Shown: positions 6,221 to 8,920 of the stretch, piece by piece | Layout of the letters: each line of letters begins with the position of its first letter | Numbering within the stretch: the stretch's first letter is position 1 | NCBI RefSeq assembly: GCF_050943655.1 | Contig: NZ_JBMNPQ010000059.1 | Coordinates: forward strand, 1-8,920 | Source of the DNA: Peptoniphilus_A sp050943655 | GTDB taxonomy: Bacteria > Bacillota > Clostridia > Tissierellales > Peptoniphilaceae | Reading direction: 5' to 3' | Length of the DNA: 8,920 nucleotides | The notes under the pieces: model-generated | What the model was told of the DNA's origin: nothing | Seen by the model: the letters and a program-made list of their open reading frames with translations, nothing else | The model's database searches: none | Made by a program: the position numbers and the translations under genes

Positions 6221-6308
6221 AGATGGGGGTTTTCATTAAGACGATTAGGCTGTTTCTCCTGAAGGTACAGATCTTTCGACTCGAGCAAAGCTCTCGCTCA
6301 AGATGACG
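6221..6308 (+). repeat. Repeat half-unit K
   Basis: The segment AGATGGGGGTTTTCATTAAG with CGATTAGGCTGTTTCTCC is followed by an ATCTT/AAGAT hairpin with tip GAGC-aaa-GCTC. It is the inverted counterpart of half-unit C in array 1 but carries a different tip. Confidence 0.8.
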
Positions 6309-6320
6309 GAGTGTAGGGGT

Positions 6321-6517
6321 GTCATCCTGAGCGGAGGAGGAGCTTCGCGACGACGGAGTCGAAGGATCTGTAGGGTCATGGTGGCGATGTGTGCTCGTCT
6401 TAATGAGAAAGAGATTTGGGGTGATTCTCCTTCGCGCTATTTATTTAAAACGATAAGTTCTCGCTCGAGTGCTTTGCAGATCTTTCGACTCGCGTTTCAC
6501 GCTCGCTCAAGATGACG
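6321..6517 (+). repeat. Repeat unit L (full)
   Basis: The ATCCT/AGGAT hairpin has a GC-rich tip (GGAGGAGGAGCTTCGCGACG) that is shared with unit B of array 1 but is only weakly self-complementary. The right end carries the ATCTT/AAGAT hairpin with the GCGT-gaa-ACGC tip, replacing the ATCCC type seen in other full units of this array. Confidence 0.85.
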
Positions 6518-6528
6518 GGGTGTGGGGG

Positions 6529-6715
6529 CGTCATCCTGAGCGAAGACGAATGCGTAGCATGAGGCGTAGTCGAAGGATCTGTAGATGAAAGGGAGCGATG
6601 TGTTGTCGTTTTATTGAGACAGAGCTTTGGAGTGATTCTCCTTCACGTTTTTTCATTAAGACGATAAGTTCTCACTAGATTACTTTGCAGATCCCTCGAC
6701 TGCGCTCGGGATGAC
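6529..6715 (+). repeat. Repeat unit M (full)
   Basis: A near-copy of unit J with all stems intact (CGATCC and GATCCC restored). The main local difference is the stretch after CTGTAG, ATGAAAGGGAGCG versus GGTTGAGGTTGCG in J, which looks like a patch copied from another unit: unit I has AAAGGGAGCG at this place. Confidence 0.85.
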
Positions 6716-6803
6716 AGATGGGGGTTTTCATTAAGACGATTAGGCTGTTTCTCCTGAAGGTACAGATCTTTCGACTCGAGCAAAGCTCTCGCTCAAGATG
6801 ACG
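6716..6803 (+). repeat. Repeat half-unit N
   Basis: A copy of half-unit K with the same GAGC-aaa-GCTC tip and an intact ATCTT/AAGAT stem. It is followed by spacer GGGTGTAAGGG and unit O. Confidence 0.8.
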
Positions 6804-6814
6804 GGGTGTAAGGG

Positions 6815-6997
6815 CGTCATCCTGAGCAAGGAAAATTTATTTTCCGCGTCGAAGGATCTGTAGGGTCATGATGGCGATGTGTTCTCGTTTTATTGAGAAA
6901 GTGTTTCAGAGAGATTCTCCTTCACGCTATTTCTATTAAGACGATAAGTTCTCGCTCGAATGCTTTGCAGATCCCTCGACTGTCGCTCGGGATGACG
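6815..6997 (+). repeat. Repeat unit O (full)
   Basis: The ATCCT/AGGAT hairpin has the GGAAAAT-tt-ATTTTCC tip. The core centre differs in sequence (GAGAGATTCTC) but still forms a stem. The right ATCCC/GGGAT hairpin has tip GAGCGACAGTCGA. It is the last well-preserved unit of array 2. Confidence 0.85.
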
Positions 6998-7220
6998 AGT
7001 AAGAGGTAACGACAGGTGTTTAGGCTATTTGCCGATGGGTTTTATTACTCCTTGATGTTATTTTGTTAAGATGATTAGTTCTCGCTCTAAGTGACGGGTG
7101 AGAGGTTTTCTAATCATAATAATCAGGTTTTTTTCCCACAAAGTGCAGAACCATATACTTACAATCCGAAAAGTTTTTAAGTATAAATCTTTAAACTATC
7201 AAAAATAAAACCTCCAACAC

Positions 7221-7245
7221 AAAACCCCTTAATCTAATTAAGGGG
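7221..7245 (-). terminator. Terminator of the flippase-like gene
   Basis: The stem CCCCTTAAT-cta-ATTAAGGGG is a perfect nine-base-pair hairpin. On the minus strand it ends in GGGGTTTTG, giving a short four-T tract, and lies 26 bases beyond the stop codon. The stem is good but the T run is short, so termination may be incomplete. Confidence 0.7.
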
Positions 7246-7270
7246 CACTTAAGCTTTTATTAATTTTTAA

Positions 7271-8287
7271 CTAACTTCTCACAAGGCTTCTTCTGTAGAG
7301 AATTATCAGTGTAATTGCAATGGCAATGTATAGCATCAAAAGCCTATTTGTCATCATCCATGTTACTGCCTTCTCTTTTGGCACGAGTTTTTGATATATT
7401 CCAAACATTGTTATCTCAGCGACTCCAGCATTGCCCGGTGTCGGGATATATTCTGTTGAGAAAATAAGTAGACACTGAAACATAACTATGCTAATTAGTC
7501 CATAATCAGAAAATCCCATGGCCCTGTATGTAAAGTAAGCCACGCTGTAGTAGAAAAATAACATTAGCACTTGAAATACAAAAATTGTCGCAAATGTCCT
7601 TTTGTTTTTAACAACTGCGCCGACATTTTTCTTTATTCCTTCCACATGCTCTCTGATGTATTCGGGCTCTTTATAAAATCTATTTAGGAATTTTACATTT
7701 TTAATTTTACTAAGTATAAAATTTATTCCCCTGCTCAAGAGCTCGCTCTTTTTAAATGCCAAAAGAGGAAATCCTATCATTACAAACTGTCCGAGAATCC
7801 CCAAGATATATAGTGGAAGTAGTCTGCCGTTAAACACTAAACTTCGAAGTTCTCCAAAAAGTGATACGACGCCTACAAATAATAGTGCCACGTGAAACAT
7901 TATGTTAAAAGGCACAAGCGCAGAAAGCGCCTTATCCGCCTTAATGCCGTCTCTTAGCATAAAATAAAGCTGAGCTGGCTGTCCTCCACCTGATGTCGGT
8001 GTAATCTGGCTAAAAAAATAACCTAAAATTGCATAATTTGCGCAATGTCTAAACTTAACGCTCTCTCCCATGTCCCTAAATAATTTATGTAGCGAAATTG
8101 CTTCCATGAGCCTATACAAAATAAAGAAAATCATAGCATATAGTATATAAATCTTGTTCATGGAAAGAAATTCTTGCTTTAAATTTTTGGAGTCAGTCTT
8201 TTTATATATTATAAAAATCATTCCAAAGGACAGTACCAAGAGTATTAAGAGTTTAATCCAAATTTTGTGATCTTTTTGTTTCTTCAT
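7271..8287 (-). CDS. Flippase-like integral membrane protein (LPG synthase TM / UPF0104 family)
   Basis: A 338-residue polytopic membrane protein with about eight hydrophobic segments (roughly 10-28, 46-64, 83-95, 124-145, 156-176, 233-255, 263-279, 313-332). The family signatures are visible: SQITPTSGGGQPAQLYFMLRDG at about 93-114 and STEYIPTPGNAGVAE at about 277-291, where conserved Pro and Gly lie in re-entrant or loop regions. This matches the membrane half of lysylphosphatidylglycerol synthases and the stand-alone UPF0104/YbhN-type proteins. No cytosolic aminoacyl-transferase half is present and the length fits a stand-alone member, so lipid aminoacylation by this protein alone is not expected; lipid or lipid-linked substrate transport is the usual suggestion. 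The ATG at 8287 is preceded by AAAGGGG at ten bases. It is a single-gene unit, convergent with array 2. The substrate is unknown. Confidence 0.88.
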   Translation of the reverse strand: MKKQKDHKIWIKLLILLVLSFGMIFIIYKKTDSKNLKQEFLSMNKIYILYAMIFFILYRLMEAISLHKLFRDMGESVKFRHCANYAILGYFFSQITPTSGGGQPAQLYFMLRDGIKADKALSALVPFNIMFHVALLFVGVVSLFGELRSLVFNGRLLPLYILGILGQFVMIGFPLLAFKKSELLSRGINFILSKIKNVKFLNRFYKEPEYIREHVEGIKKNVGAVVKNKRTFATIFVFQVLMLFFYYSVAYFTYRAMGFSDYGLISIVMFQCLLIFSTEYIPTPGNAGVAEITMFGIYQKLVPKEKAVTWMMTNRLLMLYIAIAITLIILYRRSLVRS

Positions 8288-8382
8288 TTAAATGCATCCC
8301 CTTTAACAACACCTATTGGCACAAAGCACAAGATACCTAAAAAATTTTTAAAATATCACCTCATTAACTAAAAATAATTACG

Positions 8383-8433
8383 AAAATAAAAGCATTTATA
8401 TAGATATATATAATGTATATCCAAATAAATGCT
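8383..8433 (-). terminator. Interrupted hairpin, possible terminator of the methionine sulfoxide reductase gene
   Basis: AGCATTTA (8391-8398) pairs with TAAATGCT (8426-8433), and inside it GATATA (8403-8408) pairs with TATATC (8416-8421), leaving two unpaired four-base sides. On the minus strand the outer stem is followed by CTTTTATTTTCG. It lies about 78 bases after the reductase stop codon. The stem is very AT-rich, so this is only a candidate. A weak promoter reading (TTGGAT at 8424-8419, 18 bases, TATAAA at 8400-8395, minus strand) overlaps it and could serve the flippase-like gene. Confidence 0.4.
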
Positions 8434-8510
8434 AATTAATAATATTTTATTTGATAATTATTTAAAGTGTGAAGTTATCCCCTAAATTAATAGTTACGGC
8501 TTATCTTAAA

Positions 8511-8920
8511 TCAAATTTTCAAAATATCCTTAAAGATTTCTACAATTTCTACAAAGTTCTTCTCATCTTCTTCACTAAATCTGGAAAGTTTTGGTGAATC
8601 GAGGTCAAGAACTCCATAGACTTCTCCATTTTTTATAAGTGGAATTACAAGTTCAGAATTGGACGCACTGTCGCAGGCAACGTGGCCGTCAAAGGCATGC
8701 ACATCTTCCACTCTAACTGGACTTTTTTCTCTCCATGCTTTTGCACATACTCCTTCATTATAGGAAAGTCTTGTGCATGCTGGAAGACCTTGGAATGGTC
8801 CAAGAACTAGCTCATCACCTCTTACAAGGTAAAATCCTGCCCAGTTTAAATCTTTTACAAGTGCCATTATTATTGCAGAAATATTTGACATTAGTGCAAG
8901 GGAGTCACTCTCGTCTTTAA
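8511..8920 (-). CDS. GAF-domain free methionine-R-sulfoxide reductase (5' end outside window)
   Basis: An enzyme that reduces free methionine-R-sulfoxide, a repair step against oxidation, in the cytosol with thioredoxin as usual partner. About 135 residues are visible. The frame stays open upstream of the Met codon at 8891 (KDESDSLAL precedes MSNIS), and this stretch fits the family, so that Met is internal and the true start lies beyond the window edge. Family motifs are NWAGFYLV, ELVLGPFQGLPAC, GVCAKAW, DVHAFDGHVACDSASNSELVIPL and GVLDLDSP. Counting from the Met at 8891, Cys39, Cys49 and Cys73 correspond to the three conserved active-site and resolving cysteines, so the enzyme looks competent. 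The family is usually about 150-165 residues, so only a short N-terminal piece is missing. The neighbouring gene lies more than 220 bases away and is probably separate. Confidence 0.93.
   Translation of the reverse strand, partial: KDESDSLALMSNISAIIMALVKDLNWAGFYLVRGDELVLGPFQGLPACTRLSYNEGVCAKAWREKSPVRVEDVHAFDGHVACDSASNSELVIPLIKNGEVYGVLDLDSPKLSRFSEEDEKNFVEIVEIFKDILKI

Larger units (their letters stand above)
5508..7155 (+). repeat. Array 2 of modular paired-hairpin repeats
   Basis: A second gene-free array of the same family, read on the plus strand and therefore inverted relative to array 1. Full units are H 5527-5707, I 5773-5954, J 6034-6220, L 6321-6517, M 6529-6715 and O 6815-6997. Half-units are K 6221-6308 and N 6716-6803. 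Linkers are 5708-5772 and 5955-6033, and the 11-12 base spacers resemble GGGTGTAGGGG. The edges are worn: 5508-5526 resembles the end of a linker, and 6998-7155 contains fragments of a core (about 7067-7087) and a half-unit (7090-7153). The best open frames across the cores are interrupted by stops in J, M and O, so I do not call genes here. Confidence 0.9.

Noticed and set aside
5588..6515. A recurrent short frame in the repeat cores (beginning MC-R-, containing DSPSR and KTISSR), preceded in some copies by AAAGGGAGCG
   Set aside because: The frame stops early in units J, M and O, the differences between copies do not favour synonymous positions, and the shared sequence follows from DNA repeat identity. 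The ribosome-like sequence is only two to three bases from the ATG.
1..7155. A complete transposon or insertion sequence
   Set aside because: Inverted ends are present, but no transposase, reverse transcriptase or integrase reading frame occurs, and clear target-site duplications cannot be defined because units abut each other.
8889..8891. ATG at 8891 as the start of the methionine sulfoxide reductase
   Set aside because: The upstream frame is open to the window end and encodes residues (DESDSLAL) fitting the family, so the Met is internal.

Overview
The window comes from a low-G+C Gram-positive bacterium. The coding sequence is rich in Lys, Ile, Asn and Glu, the Shine-Dalgarno sites are of AAGGAG or GAGGTG type, and there is a Gram-positive style PBP5/DacF-like carboxypeptidase. 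The gene content would suit an anaerobic Firmicute of the Clostridia/Tissierellia kind (for example Peptoniphilaceae), but that placement is an impression and not proven by the window.

Layout. 1-1345: an intergenic array of modular hairpin repeats (array 1), running off the left edge. 1474-3907: a four-gene minus-strand operon, read folE (GTP cyclohydrolase I), an HD-domain hydrolase, a folB-folK fusion, and a membrane-anchored GH73-type glucosaminidase, closed by a terminator at 1474-1498. 3907-4020: a divergent promoter region. 4020-5375: plus-strand D-Ala-D-Ala carboxypeptidase with a strong terminator at 5458-5485. 5508-7155: a second hairpin array (array 2), in the opposite orientation to array 1. 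7271-8287: minus-strand flippase-like (LPG synthase TM / UPF0104) membrane protein. 8511 to the right edge: minus-strand GAF-type free methionine-R-sulfoxide reductase, cut by the window end.

Gene logic. FolE makes 7,8-dihydroneopterin triphosphate and FolB and FolK act after dephosphorylation. The HD protein between them in gene order is a reasonable candidate for a dephosphorylation step, though this is not shown. FolP (dihydropteroate synthase) is not in the operon. The cell-wall genes (glucosaminidase and carboxypeptidase) sit on either side of the folate genes.

The most striking content is non-coding. About 3 kb is built from 26 hairpins of one family with base CGTCATCC(T/C)GAGC...GTCGA(A/G)GGATCTG. 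Their stems show four mutually compensated versions (ATCCT/AGGAT, ATCCC/GGGAT, ATCTT/AAGAT, ATTCT/AGAAT). Their tips are swapped like cassettes between copies, and most are self-complementary. Two hairpins flank a conserved quasi-palindromic core to give a unit of about 181-212 bp that can be drawn as a four-way, cloverleaf-like fold. Half-units and two linker modules recur between full units. The two arrays are inverted relative to each other and bracket the folate/carboxypeptidase block. No transposase, reverse transcriptase or Cas gene is visible, so the agent that spreads the repeats is not in the window.
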